From positions 2,108,001 to 2,172,000 of the forward strand of contig NZ_CP008884.1 of the NCBI RefSeq assembly GCF_000725385.1: a stretch of DNA of 64,000 nt. Reading direction: 5' to 3'. This DNA comes from Dyella japonica A8. Its GTDB lineage: Bacteria > Pseudomonadota > Gammaproteobacteria > Xanthomonadales > Rhodanobacteraceae. Shown here piece by piece: positions 41,624 through 50,711 of the stretch (its first letter is position 1; the number at the start of each line of letters is the position of its first letter). The notes beneath the pieces are model-generated. The model saw only the letters and a list, made by a program, of their open reading frames with translations. It did no database searches and had not been told where the DNA came from. The position numbers were made by a program, and so were the translations under genes.

Positions 41624-41715
41624 TGTTGGCCCTACAGAAATGAAAGACAATGGTTGGCCGCGAAGCCGTTAGACTCCGGTAGAGCTGTTGAGTCTGTGGC
41701 ATACCGGAGTTTTCC

Positions 41716-42417
41716 ATGCGCACCATTGGCATCATTGGCGGCATGAGCTGGGAATCCAGCGCGCTTTACTACCAATGGATCAACCGTGCAGTCAGGGACC
41801 GCCGTGGTCCGTTGCATTCCGCACGGCTGTTGCTCGATAACCTGGATTTCAGCCAGGTAGCCCAGTGGCAGCGCGACGGTGACTGGGATACTGCTGCCCA
41901 GGCGCTTGCCGCGTCCGCCCGAAGGCTGGAAGCAGGCGGCGCCGAGTGCATCGTTCTGGCGACGAACACCATGCATAAAGTAGCCGATGCGGTGATGCAC
42001 GCTACCCGCCTGCCGTTCATTCATATCGCTGATCCGACCGGTGAAGCCATTCGGCGTCGAGACATGAACAACGTGCTCCTGCTGGGTACGGCGTTCACCA
42101 TGAATGAAGGCTTCTACCGATCGCGTTTGCTTGCCAAATATGGCGTGCACTGCTTGCTACCCAGCGAGCAGGATCGAGCAGAGGTGCATCGCATCATCTA
42201 CGACGAGCTCTGTACGGGTGTGATCAGCGATGCGTCACAGGTGATCTATCGAGGCATCGTGGCGAAGGCGCATGCGGATGGGGCGCAGGGTGTCATCCTC
42301 GGCTGCACGGAAATCGGGTTGCTGTTGCGACAGGAGGACAGCCCCGTGCTCTTGTTCGATACAGCGGCATTGCACGCGGCGGCCGCGGTGGATTTCGCTT
42401 TGGGTGATGCGGCATAG
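41716..42417 (+). CDS. Aspartate/glutamate racemase, YgeA-like
   Basis: 233 residues. Starts MRTIGIIGGMSWESSALYY, the YgeA signature. Position 83 in LATNTMHKVAD is threonine and position 197 in LGCTEIGLLL is cysteine, exactly the T83/C197 pair described for E. coli YgeA, an L-aspartate/L-glutamate-specific racemase with an atypical active site. Classical two-cysteine racemases have cysteine at both positions. It probably handles D/L-Asp or Glu outside the essential MurI role. Follows the amino acid permease by 92 bases; convergent with the GFA gene. Confidence 0.93.
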   Translation: MRTIGIIGGMSWESSALYYQWINRAVRDRRGPLHSARLLLDNLDFSQVAQWQRDGDWDTAAQALAASARRLEAGGAECIVLATNTMHKVADAVMHATRLPFIHIADPTGEAIRRRDMNNVLLLGTAFTMNEGFYRSRLLAKYGVHCLLPSEQDRAEVHRIIYDELCTGVISDASQVIYRGIVAKAHADGAQGVILGCTEIGLLLRQEDSPVLLFDTAALHAAAAVDFALGDAA

Positions 42418-42443
42418 CCTATGGGCATGTCGCGAGTCGACGC

Positions 42444-42899
42444 TTACGTGTAAAGCGGGCCGTCCCAGCCTTCCAGGTACTTGGGAAGGTCGTCGACGAC
42501 GTCGAAGACGCGCGATGCGTAGAACAGGTGCATGGTCGGCATGAGGCGCTCGGGCAGCCAGCCGTCATGGTGTCGCGCGAACCGGGCATTCGGAATCACG
42601 ATCATGCCCAGCCGGTTCCGGCCATGGACCAGCTCGCCGCAACGGCGGCAGCTATAGCGGTGCATGTCGCGCACCGGGTGCGCATAGTCGAGCAACGCCG
42701 CGCTGTCGCCGTGGTGTTCGACCTGTTCGGGCATCCACGCCGTGGCCATCAGCAGGCTCGAACCGTAAAGATCACGGCAGGCGTTGCAATGGCAAACGGC
42801 GCGAGCCACCGGTTCACCGGATACCTTCATGACGATGGCGCCGCAATCGCAGCGCAACGTCTCTTTAGTGATTTCCGGCATCTCGGGCGTCCGTTCCAT
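42444..42899 (-). CDS. GFA family zinc-binding protein
   Basis: About 151 residues of the GFA/CENP-V fold related to glutathione-dependent formaldehyde-activating enzyme. Zinc cysteines are visible in LRCDCGAIVMKV, AVCHCNACRDLYGSS and YSCRRCGELVHG. The C-terminal half has HLFYASRVFDVVDDLPKYLE, usual for proteobacterial GFA proteins. True formaldehyde-glutathione activity is not established for most members. Start at 42899 or at the ATG at 42881 (MPEITKETL). Convergent with the racemase gene; RapA lies upstream on the same strand. Confidence 0.88.
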   Translation of the reverse strand: MERTPEMPEITKETLRCDCGAIVMKVSGEPVARAVCHCNACRDLYGSSLLMATAWMPEQVEHHGDSAALLDYAHPVRDMHRYSCRRCGELVHGRNRLGMIVIPNARFARHHDGWLPERLMPTMHLFYASRVFDVVDDLPKYLEGWDGPLYT

Positions 42900-42921
42900 G
42901 GATCGTCGTATCCGGGCGCGC

Positions 42922-45762
42922 TTAACGAAGCGCCAGGAAGTCCGGGCTCACCACGAAGCGTACGGCATCCAGGCGCAGGCGCGCTTCCGGCAGGGCCTTC
43001 AGCATCGCGGTGCGTTCGTCTGCCACGGCGGCGATTTCCGCCTCGCTGATCGCCGGGTTCACCGCGCGCAGGGCGAGCAGGCGGGACAGCTCCGCGTCGA
43101 GCACCTCGGTGGCCTGGGCGACGGCGTCGTCGATGTTCACCTTGGCGCGCTCGCTGGCGATGGCTTCCGCCTTCTCCAGCATGGGCGGCACCAGCTTGCC
43201 GAGGAACTTGCGGTAGCGCGCCACCTCGATGGTGCGGTCGGCGGCCTTGCGCAAGGCGATGTCGCTGGGACGGAAGTCCGCGCGTTCGGCGAGGCGGGTG
43301 TCGATGGTGACCACGATGGGCTGCGGCGGCAGGAAGCGCTCGGCGTCCAGCTTGCGGTCGGCCACGCATTCGACCAGGAACACCGATTGCAGCAGCGCGC
43401 TGCGCGGGGGCAGGGCGTCGTCCACGAGGAAGGCGGCGTTGCCCTGTTCGTTGGACAGCGTAAGGTCCAGCGCGCCCATCACCATCGGGTGATCCAGCCG
43501 CAGCAGCGGCAGCTCTTCGCGAGCCAGTGCGACCTCGCGAGCAAAGGTGACGGCCTGCGGGCCTTCGGCGAAACCGGGCAGCGCATCGGTAGAGAGGTAC
43601 TGCGGATCGAGCAGCAGCACCTTGCCGCCCAGTTCCTCGGCATGGATGCCGAAGCGCTCGAGCAGGCCCTGGATAAAAGCGTCGCGGCTCGGGTCGTGGT
43701 CCTCGCGGGTGAAGGCCTGCTGCAGCTCGTCGGCATGCAGGTCGCGGCTGGCGGCGAGTTCGAGCAGGTGGTCGCGGCCGTCGCGGATCAGTGCGGCCAT
43801 TTCCTCGTGGGCGCCGCGCGTTTCGGCGAGCAGCACATCCAGCTCCTGGTCGCGGTTGTCGTCGCCGCGCGCATGTTCGTCGGCGAGGCGTGCCAACGCG
43901 TCGCCGAAGCGGCGCAGCAGTTCGCGGCCGTCGGCCGGGCTGATGCGGAACGCATCGATGCCTTCGTCGTACCAGCGAGCCAGCACATGCTGCGCGCTGT
44001 CGGCGACGGCGAGGATGTGGATGCTGATGTCGTGCTTCTGGCCAATGCGGTCGAGGCGACCGATGCGCTGCTCCAGCAGGTCCGGGTCCAGCGGCAGATC
44101 CCACAGCACCAGGCGATGGGCGAACTGGAAGTTGCGACCTTCCGAGCCGATCTCCGAGCACAGCAGCAGGCGCGCGCCATCGGGCTGCGCGAAATACGCC
44201 GCGTTGCGGTCGCGCTGCACGATGCCCAGACCCTCGTGGAACCGGGCGACGCCCACGCCGCTGCGGGTACGCAGGGCTTCTTCCAGCGCGAGCACCTTGG
44301 CCTGGCTGCGGCAGATCAGCAGGAACTTGTCCTGCGGATGCGCCTCGAGCAGGGCGACCAGCGTGTCGATGCGCGGATCGCTGGTGTAATCCACCTCGAT
44401 GGCCGGCGGCGGCTGCTGGATGTCGGCATGGAACTCGGCAAGCAAGGCCTGGCGGCCATCCTCGCTCAAAGCGTCCTTGTCGATCAGGTGCCACTCGGGG
44501 ACGCGCTTCGGGAAGCCACCGATGCTGGCGCGCCGGTTGCGGAACATGGCGCGGCCGGTGCCGTGGCGGTCGATCAGCGCGGCCAGGATCTCGCGCGCGT
44601 TCTCTGCCTTGGCCGTGTCGGTCAGGCGGCCGAGCAGGGCGTCGTCGCCGGCGAAGGCATCGCGCAGCGTGGCGAGCTGGGCATCGTCGAGCGCCTGGTT
44701 TTCCAGCAGGCGGTCCGCGACCTTCGACAGGTTGTGGAACCGGTCGGACTCGGACAGATAGACGTCCAGATCGTGATAACGCTGTGGATCAAGCAGGCGA
44801 AGGCGCGCGAAATGGCCGCTGCGGCCCAGCTGTTCCGGCGTGGCGGTGAGCAAGATCACGCCCGGCGTGGCGGCGGCGAGCTGGTCCACCAGGGTGTAGC
44901 GCGGGCTGGCCGCCTCCGGCGTCCAGGCCAGGTGATGGGCTTCGTCCACCACCAGCAGGTCCCAGTGGGCGTCGAGCAACTGCTGCGCGCGCTTGGGCGA
45001 CTGCTCCAGAAAGGTGAAGTCGGCGATGACGAGCTGTTCATCCTCGAAGGGGTTCGCGCCGTCGCCAGCCTGTTCCAGCGCCTCGCAGCGTTCTTCGTCG
45101 TAGATGGCGAAGCTGAGGTTGAAGCGGCGCAGCAGCTCCACGAACCATTGGTAGACCAGCGTGTCGGGCAGCAGCAACAGCACGCGGCCGGCGCGGCCGG
45201 TGGCGAGCTGGCGGGCAATGATCATGCCCGCTTCGATGGTCTTGCCCAGGCCCACTTCGTCGGCCAGCAGCACGCGGGGAGGGCGGCGCGACGCGGCGAT
45301 GCCGGCTACGCGCAGCTGGTGCGGCACCAGGCCGATGCGCGAGGCACCCAGGCCCCAGGCCGGCGACCGGCGCGCGTCGGCGCGGCGCTTGAGGCCTTCC
45401 AGGCGCAGTTCGAAGTGGGAGACGGGGTCGGTGCGGCCACCGATCAGGCGGTCGTCGGCCTGGCTCACGCTCTGCTCGTCGTCGAGCTGGCCTTCCTCGA
45501 GCTCGCGGCCCTCACCGCGATAGACGAGCAGGTCCTCGCGCACTTCCACCCGCTCGACCAGGAAGGCGATGCCCTTGCCCGCCACGCGCTGGCCGGGGCG
45601 GAACTCCGCGCGCACCAGCGGCGCCGAGTCGATCGCGTAGGGGCGCAGCACGCCCGCCTTGGCGAACAGCACCTGCACACCGCGTCCCTCGACGCGCAGC
45701 ACGGTGCCAAGGCCAAGCTCAGGCTCGGCGGTGGAGATCCAACGTTGACCGGGAACGAACAT
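42922..45762 (-). CDS. rapA: RNA polymerase-associated helicase RapA (HepA), SWI/SNF family
   Basis: 946 residues from the ATG at 45762. RapA is an ATP-dependent translocase that binds RNA polymerase and helps it recycle. The N-terminal tandem Tudor-like domain begins FVPGQRWISTAEPELGLGTV, as in RapA orthologues. The helicase core has Walker A DEVGLGKT (K174) and motif II DEAH (273-276), ILLTATPEQLG (motif III), and C-terminal motifs V and VI (SEIGSEGRNFQFA, DRIGQKHDI). Length and N terminus match E. coli RapA (968 aa). An in-frame TTG at 45783 would add 7 residues. Single gene preceded by the pilY1 terminator. Confidence 0.95.
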   Translation of the reverse strand: MFVPGQRWISTAEPELGLGTVLRVEGRGVQVLFAKAGVLRPYAIDSAPLVRAEFRPGQRVAGKGIAFLVERVEVREDLLVYRGEGRELEEGQLDDEQSVSQADDRLIGGRTDPVSHFELRLEGLKRRADARRSPAWGLGASRIGLVPHQLRVAGIAASRRPPRVLLADEVGLGKTIEAGMIIARQLATGRAGRVLLLLPDTLVYQWFVELLRRFNLSFAIYDEERCEALEQAGDGANPFEDEQLVIADFTFLEQSPKRAQQLLDAHWDLLVVDEAHHLAWTPEAASPRYTLVDQLAAATPGVILLTATPEQLGRSGHFARLRLLDPQRYHDLDVYLSESDRFHNLSKVADRLLENQALDDAQLATLRDAFAGDDALLGRLTDTAKAENAREILAALIDRHGTGRAMFRNRRASIGGFPKRVPEWHLIDKDALSEDGRQALLAEFHADIQQPPPAIEVDYTSDPRIDTLVALLEAHPQDKFLLICRSQAKVLALEEALRTRSGVGVARFHEGLGIVQRDRNAAYFAQPDGARLLLCSEIGSEGRNFQFAHRLVLWDLPLDPDLLEQRIGRLDRIGQKHDISIHILAVADSAQHVLARWYDEGIDAFRISPADGRELLRRFGDALARLADEHARGDDNRDQELDVLLAETRGAHEEMAALIRDGRDHLLELAASRDLHADELQQAFTREDHDPSRDAFIQGLLERFGIHAEELGGKVLLLDPQYLSTDALPGFAEGPQAVTFAREVALAREELPLLRLDHPMVMGALDLTLSNEQGNAAFLVDDALPPRSALLQSVFLVECVADRKLDAERFLPPQPIVVTIDTRLAERADFRPSDIALRKAADRTIEVARYRKFLGKLVPPMLEKAEAIASERAKVNIDDAVAQATEVLDAELSRLLALRAVNPAISEAEIAAVADERTAMLKALPEARLRLDAVRFVVSPDFLALR

Positions 45763-45854
45763 CAGCGGTACCGCAAGTTGCAAGGACCGCCAATTATCCG
45801 CTCAGTGGTTGTGGATGCCTAGAGAAAGCTGGGTTCCCCGTCCCCAGAAACAGG

Positions 45855-45876
45855 AAACCCGGCCGGGGCCGGGTTT
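45855..45876 (-). terminator. Terminator hairpin after pilY1
   Basis: Stem AAACCCGGCC / GGCCGGGTTT, perfect over 10 bp with a 2-base loop; on the minus strand it is followed by CCTGTTTCTG. It lies 10 bases past the pilY1 stop and before rapA. Confidence 0.65.
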
Positions 45877-45885
45877 CTTGCTGCG

Positions 45886-48800
45886 TCAGTTGGAAAGGAC
45901 TTCCCGCCAGTTGACGCGTTGCAGGTACTGGTTGTTGCTACCGCCGCGCATGTTCGCCATCTGCGGTGCGCCGGTGGCCTGGCCGTACAGCAGTGCCAGT
46001 GTCGTCGTGCCGGGGAGTTGCACCTGCTCGATCTTGGTGGGCGCGGATGCCACTGTCTGATATGCCATCTGGTTGCCGCTGCTGTCCACCAGCACCGAGG
46101 CGCCGCTGCCGTAGCTGACGGCATAGATGTTGCCAGCCAGGGTGCAGGGGTCGGTGGTGGGGGTCATGGTCGCCCAGGTCAGCGTGTAGACACCGGCGGC
46201 TGCATCGGGATCGATCACGATGCGTTCCGTGCCGCCGTTGGTGCCGGCCGACCCGGTGAGGTCGTAAAACCAGCCCGCGTCCGTGTCCTGCATGGTGACG
46301 CCCTGCTTGAGGTCGGTCACCTGGTGCAGCGTTGTGGTCTGGCGCTTGATGGGCAGGCCGGTGGTGGAGGGCGTGGCGCTGTCGCCATCGCGGAGCGCGT
46401 ACATGGTTTCCACCTGCGTGCTGTTCAGGTCGGTGGTATCGAGCGCCTGGCCTGTGCCTACGAACACCCAGCGACGCGTGTCGAGCTGGTTGGAGTTCAG
46501 GTCGAGCTCGATGCGGGGTGCCGTGGTCACCGGCTGCACGGATCCGTCGGGAGCGGTGAGCGTCGCGAGGAGCGTCGGCGCCGGGTAGGTGCCCGTGCCC
46601 GAAAGATCGAAGCGCCACACATTGCCCAGCAGGTCGCCGGCATAGACCTGCTCCACCGTGTTGTCGGTGATGTCCTTGGTAAAGCCCGTGGCATAGGTGA
46701 GGCCGCTGGGTGAGCTGGCCGTGCCCACGGTGGTGCTGAGGGTCTCCAGCAGCGTGCCGTTGGTCGGGTTGACAATATAGAGGTGACCGTTGCCGCTGGG
46801 GTTGTCGTAGCCCGAGGTGAACAGTACCACCCAGCCGTACTTGCGCGTCTTGACGACCAGCGGCGGGCCGTAGCTGTAGCCCATGTCCGTAGCGGTGAAT
46901 TCCCACAGCACCGTGCTCGTCGCCAGCGTCTGTTCCGTCGCCGCGGTGCTGCTCTTCGCGTCGATGGCCGACGGCACGGTGGTGATGTTGAGCGCGTAAT
47001 AGCCCTTGCCGCCCTTACCAAGGCCGCCAACCAGGATCGTCTTCCAGCTCGCCGTCGTCGCCGTGCTCTTGGCGGGCGCGCTGGTGTAGGGTGTTCCACC
47101 GGAGTACGTGTAGTTGAAATCGACGTCAGCAACGGTCGGCGTCGCGTCCACGTAGAAGTGGTGGGCGTAGCTGAGGTAGTTGCTGCTGCTGTCCTGGGTG
47201 ACGCCATTGAGGATGGAAAGCGCCTGCAGTCCGTTCGTCTGCGGTGTGCTGGTCGGCCCGTTGTAGACGAAGCTGGGGACATAGGCGAACAGCTCGCTGC
47301 CGCCACCGGTCACCTGGTTGGTGGCGGTCGCACTGGGCACGGAGAAGTCACCCTCGAAGGCATGCAGCATGCCGTCGTTCGCGCCCGCGTAGACCACGGG
47401 AGCGCGGCTGGCCACGGTGGTGGAGAACGCCGAGTAGCCGGGGTTGAAGCTGTCGCTGTACTTCGGCGACAGCGCGTTCTGCACCAGCACCGGTTCGGAA
47501 TGCACGATGTCACCCAGGATATGCAGGCGTGCTCGATAGGTGGAGCTTTCCTTGCTCTGGTCGCCACGCAGATAGTTCAGCAGGGTGCTGCCGTTGCTAC
47601 CCAGTGCCGTCTGTTCGGCGGAGGAGAGATTGCTCCAGCGGAACGGAATGGGGCCGGTTCCGCTGTACGAAATGATGCGGCGGCCGGTGTTCCAACCCAG
47701 GTTGCCGGTGGTGCCGGTGGCTTGGGCCAAGGCATCGAGCTTGCCCTGGGCGCTCCAGGTCTGGCTGCCGCTGACCGGCGTCACCGAGCCGGGCACGGTG
47801 GCCGTGGCTACATAGCCCTGGACATCGCCGACCCAGGCCGAGGGCGTGTAGCTCACCGTGTAGATCGGGAAGCCGGCGACCGGGGAGTAATAGGGTGGCT
47901 GCGTACTGTCGGCCACGACATTGGTCAGGATACGGCTGACGTTGATGCCCGGGCCGGCCGCGCTCTGCGGTGTCGTCGAGACCTTGTTGAAGATCTGTTT
48001 CAGGCCATTCTGAAGCAGGTCGGGCTGGTTACCTGGGAAGTAGTTGTCCGGGCGCAGGTTGTAGTTGGCCGCCGTACTGTTGTTGGTATGCCAGGTCAGG
48101 AAATTGGCGGGCTTGCCGTCACCATTGATGTCGTTGAAGCCGCCGTACTTGGCCGCGAGCCAGTAAACGTTCGGGCCGGGGCCGCCGCTGGTGGTCTTGA
48201 ACGCGCCGGGGTTGTAAATCGCCGAACCGTTGCTGTTGCCGTCATAACCACCTGGCTCGAGCACGTCGACCGTATAGGTGTCCACGGTCTGTTTGCCGGG
48301 CAGCGGGTCGGTGGTGCCGGCAGCCGTGGGGGCGGGGCGAATATCCTGCGTATGCGCGAAATACGCGAGGCCCGCCATGTTGTAGGTCGCATCCGTCGTG
48401 CCATTGGGCTCGCTCACGTTGCCAAGCGATACTGCCGTGCTCAACTTGGCGGCCGCCGTGTAGACCGATGCCATGGTGGTCGCTGGGGTCGATTCAACCA
48501 ATGGCAGGTTGCCGAGCTTCGTCGCATAGAGCCCGGCGTCTGCACCATTCACCGGGGTGAGCGGTGACTGGTTGGGCGAGGAGGCGGCCGGCGGCGAACC
48601 GGTGCTCGGCACATAGGTGTCCCACCATGTGTGCGAGTCGCCGATGGTGACGATGGCATTGGCCTGGCACGAGTACTTGACCGGGTCGTTGAGCGACGTC
48701 CCTGTGTACATCGGAAAGTTGACGTCCATGGTGTTGCTGGCGGTCGCCGCGGAGGTATAGCCCGTGTCCAGCGGCACGTGCATCAGATAGGCCAGCGCGG

Positions 48801-49998
48801 CCCAGTAGAGGTCGCCAATGTTGTCGTACTGCTCGTAACCGTTGTTGTAGCCGAACTTGTTCAGATAGTTGATGGCGCCGGATGTCGTGGCCGCGCCACC
48901 GCCAGGAGCGAGATTGCCGGCGGAATCAGGATACGGGTTGGTGCTGAATACGCCCGTCATGCAGTCCCATTCGCTGTTGGGGTTCTGATTGGTGGCGGAA
49001 CAGGGGGCGTAGCCGCGGGCGCCGGTGCCATTGTAGGTATCGGGGCCGTTGTCTCGGGCCAATGCGCGTATGACGCCATTGCCGGGAGCCGTATTGCCTT
49101 TCTGGTAGAGATAGGCCGCAGCGCCCACGCGAATGCGTTGGTAGTTCTGCTGGATCAGGCCTTCCGGTTTGTTGTACTTGCCGGAATTGGGGTACGTGTT
49201 CTTGGGGTTGGCGTTGCAGTTGCTTTCCAGCATGTTCGCCTTGCAGACCTGCACGGCAGCGTTGTAGGTCACCACGAGGCCGGTATGGCTTTGGCCGCTG
49301 GAATCCGTCCACTGCGTCTGGAACCCGCTGTTGTCCGAGATCTCGAACTGCGAGTTCTGCTTGTAGTTGCGGATATAGACCAGTGACGTATTGGAAAACG
49401 TTGTATCGCCGATGACCGTGGTCACCGCCACATTGGGTACGCTACCGATCTGCTTGTCCGGGAAGTTGCCGGAACTGCTCTGGCTGTTGAGCTTGGAGCG
49501 CAGCAGCACGGTCAATGACGTGGTATCGCCGTTCGTCGCGGTGCCGGGTGATGGCAGTGCCCGGTTGCCGCCCGTCAACGCCTGGCGGAATTCATCCAGT
49601 GCCGTCATCGTGGCCCAGTTGAGCATGGCGCCGCTCCAATGGGCCACGTTGCTGGAATCCACGCAGCTGCCGCTGCTGATATTGCCGACCGGCACGAAGT
49701 ACTGGGCGTTGTTGTTGGTTGTATCCGTCTTGTAGTCGTAGCATTTCGTGTTGTCGAAATAGCCAAGGTAGGTGAGGCTGGTGCTGAAGTCCGTGGTGCC
49801 CTTGTAGGCCGCCACGGTGCCGGTGGGGTATTCCACCGACAGCGTCATGATCAGGTTGGCCGGCACGCTGGACGCCGTGCCCACCGGAATGTCCGACAGC
49901 GTGGTGGCAGCGCTCGCACCCGATACCAGGGTGAGCGCGCACGTGGCCAGGAAGCTGTGGCGGCGGCGGTTGAAACGATGGCGATGAAAGATACGCAT
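45886..49998 (-). CDS. pilY1: PilY1/PilC family type IV pilus tip adhesin
   Basis: 1370 residues. Signal peptide (HSFLATCALTLVSGASA), a long variable N-terminal half rich in N, T and S with several cysteines, and a C-terminal beta-propeller (PilC domain, about 830-1340) with blades such as YVPSFVYNGP, VGGLGKGGKGYYALNIT and VYAGDLLGNVWRFDLSG. PilY1 sits at the pilus tip, supports pilus extension and mediates adhesion. The Ca2+ loop usually found just before YAGDL.GN.W.FDL is degenerate here (DITDNTVEQ). A D-x-x-G-D-G-K loop (NDINGDGKPANF) is present about 650 residues from the start. Last gene of the minor-pilin operon. Confidence 0.93.
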   Translation of the reverse strand: MRIFHRHRFNRRRHSFLATCALTLVSGASAATTLSDIPVGTASSVPANLIMTLSVEYPTGTVAAYKGTTDFSTSLTYLGYFDNTKCYDYKTDTTNNNAQYFVPVGNISSGSCVDSSNVAHWSGAMLNWATMTALDEFRQALTGGNRALPSPGTATNGDTTSLTVLLRSKLNSQSSSGNFPDKQIGSVPNVAVTTVIGDTTFSNTSLVYIRNYKQNSQFEISDNSGFQTQWTDSSGQSHTGLVVTYNAAVQVCKANMLESNCNANPKNTYPNSGKYNKPEGLIQQNYQRIRVGAAAYLYQKGNTAPGNGVIRALARDNGPDTYNGTGARGYAPCSATNQNPNSEWDCMTGVFSTNPYPDSAGNLAPGGGAATTSGAINYLNKFGYNNGYEQYDNIGDLYWAALAYLMHVPLDTGYTSAATASNTMDVNFPMYTGTSLNDPVKYSCQANAIVTIGDSHTWWDTYVPSTGSPPAASSPNQSPLTPVNGADAGLYATKLGNLPLVESTPATTMASVYTAAAKLSTAVSLGNVSEPNGTTDATYNMAGLAYFAHTQDIRPAPTAAGTTDPLPGKQTVDTYTVDVLEPGGYDGNSNGSAIYNPGAFKTTSGGPGPNVYWLAAKYGGFNDINGDGKPANFLTWHTNNSTAANYNLRPDNYFPGNQPDLLQNGLKQIFNKVSTTPQSAAGPGINVSRILTNVVADSTQPPYYSPVAGFPIYTVSYTPSAWVGDVQGYVATATVPGSVTPVSGSQTWSAQGKLDALAQATGTTGNLGWNTGRRIISYSGTGPIPFRWSNLSSAEQTALGSNGSTLLNYLRGDQSKESSTYRARLHILGDIVHSEPVLVQNALSPKYSDSFNPGYSAFSTTVASRAPVVYAGANDGMLHAFEGDFSVPSATATNQVTGGGSELFAYVPSFVYNGPTSTPQTNGLQALSILNGVTQDSSSNYLSYAHHFYVDATPTVADVDFNYTYSGGTPYTSAPAKSTATTASWKTILVGGLGKGGKGYYALNITTVPSAIDAKSSTAATEQTLATSTVLWEFTATDMGYSYGPPLVVKTRKYGWVVLFTSGYDNPSGNGHLYIVNPTNGTLLETLSTTVGTASSPSGLTYATGFTKDITDNTVEQVYAGDLLGNVWRFDLSGTGTYPAPTLLATLTAPDGSVQPVTTAPRIELDLNSNQLDTRRWVFVGTGQALDTTDLNSTQVETMYALRDGDSATPSTTGLPIKRQTTTLHQVTDLKQGVTMQDTDAGWFYDLTGSAGTNGGTERIVIDPDAAAGVYTLTWATMTPTTDPCTLAGNIYAVSYGSGASVLVDSSGNQMAYQTVASAPTKIEQVQLPGTTTLALLYGQATGAPQMANMRGGSNNQYLQRVNWREVLSN

Positions 49999-50107
49999 AA
50001 GCGATCCCGGATTGCTGGTAGGGGGCCGCGCGGCAAGAGCCGCGCAGCAGCCTGGATGGAAAACGCGTTTGATCCTTCACCCGGTGCCGGGAAAGGATGC
50101 TTCACAC

Positions 50108-50701
50108 TCAATGCAACATCGTCTGCACGAACGTCGTGGCGCCCTTGGGTCCCACGATGCGAATGGTCAAGCGATAGCCGGCCAGCGCGCCTGCGGTGAA
50201 ACCGCCCTGGTTCCCGGTGGTCGAACCGCCCGTCACGGTTGCACCGGGCACCAGGCATTGGTTCGGCGCCACAGTGAGCGGCGGGCCCGCCTGTGGACAC
50301 AGGCGCTCCACGACATAGCTGACTTTGTCGGTAGTCCCGCTCGGCATGGTGACGGACTTGCCTGCCGTGCCATTGGCCAGCGCTGTCGGTACACCGCGGC
50401 TGTCCACGGTCTGCAGAGAGGCGAAGTACCAGGTAGGAGTGCCCAGGTTGGCTTCGCCGATCCCGGTCGACCCGCTAAACGAGGACTGGTTGCTCAGCAT
50501 GTCCTTGTAGGCAAGCTCGGCTTCCTGCGTCGCGGCCTGCTTGAACGCGATGCTGCCGGCAAGCGTGTTGCTGGTGTCGACAGAGCGCAGCAGTGCGACC
50601 GCTGCCAGCAGCGTCACCAGCAGCACGACGACGGCGATCAGCGTGGACACGACGCCGCGCTGCCGATGGCCTGCTTGAGGGTTCTTGGAGTGAGTACGCA
50701 T
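50108..50701 (-). CDS. pilX: Minor pilin PilX
   Basis: 197 residues. The prepilin-like start RQRGVVSTLIAVVVLLVTLL is a PilX-type class III signal and membrane helix, lacking the Glu at position 5 that most pilins have. Downstream are LAGSIAFKQAATQEAELAYKDM and two cysteines in a C-terminal loop (RLCPQAG...PNQCLVPG). PilX helps prime pilus assembly and interacts with PilY1. Starts 10 bases after the pilW stop; pilY1 follows after 109 bases, so all are likely one transcript. Confidence 0.85.
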   Translation of the reverse strand: MRTHSKNPQAGHRQRGVVSTLIAVVVLLVTLLAAVALLRSVDTSNTLAGSIAFKQAATQEAELAYKDMLSNQSSFSGSTGIGEANLGTPTWYFASLQTVDSRGVPTALANGTAGKSVTMPSGTTDKVSYVVERLCPQAGPPLTVAPNQCLVPGATVTGGSTTGNQGGFTAGALAGYRLTIRIVGPKGATTFVQTMLH

Positions 50702-50711
50702 GGCAGCCGGC

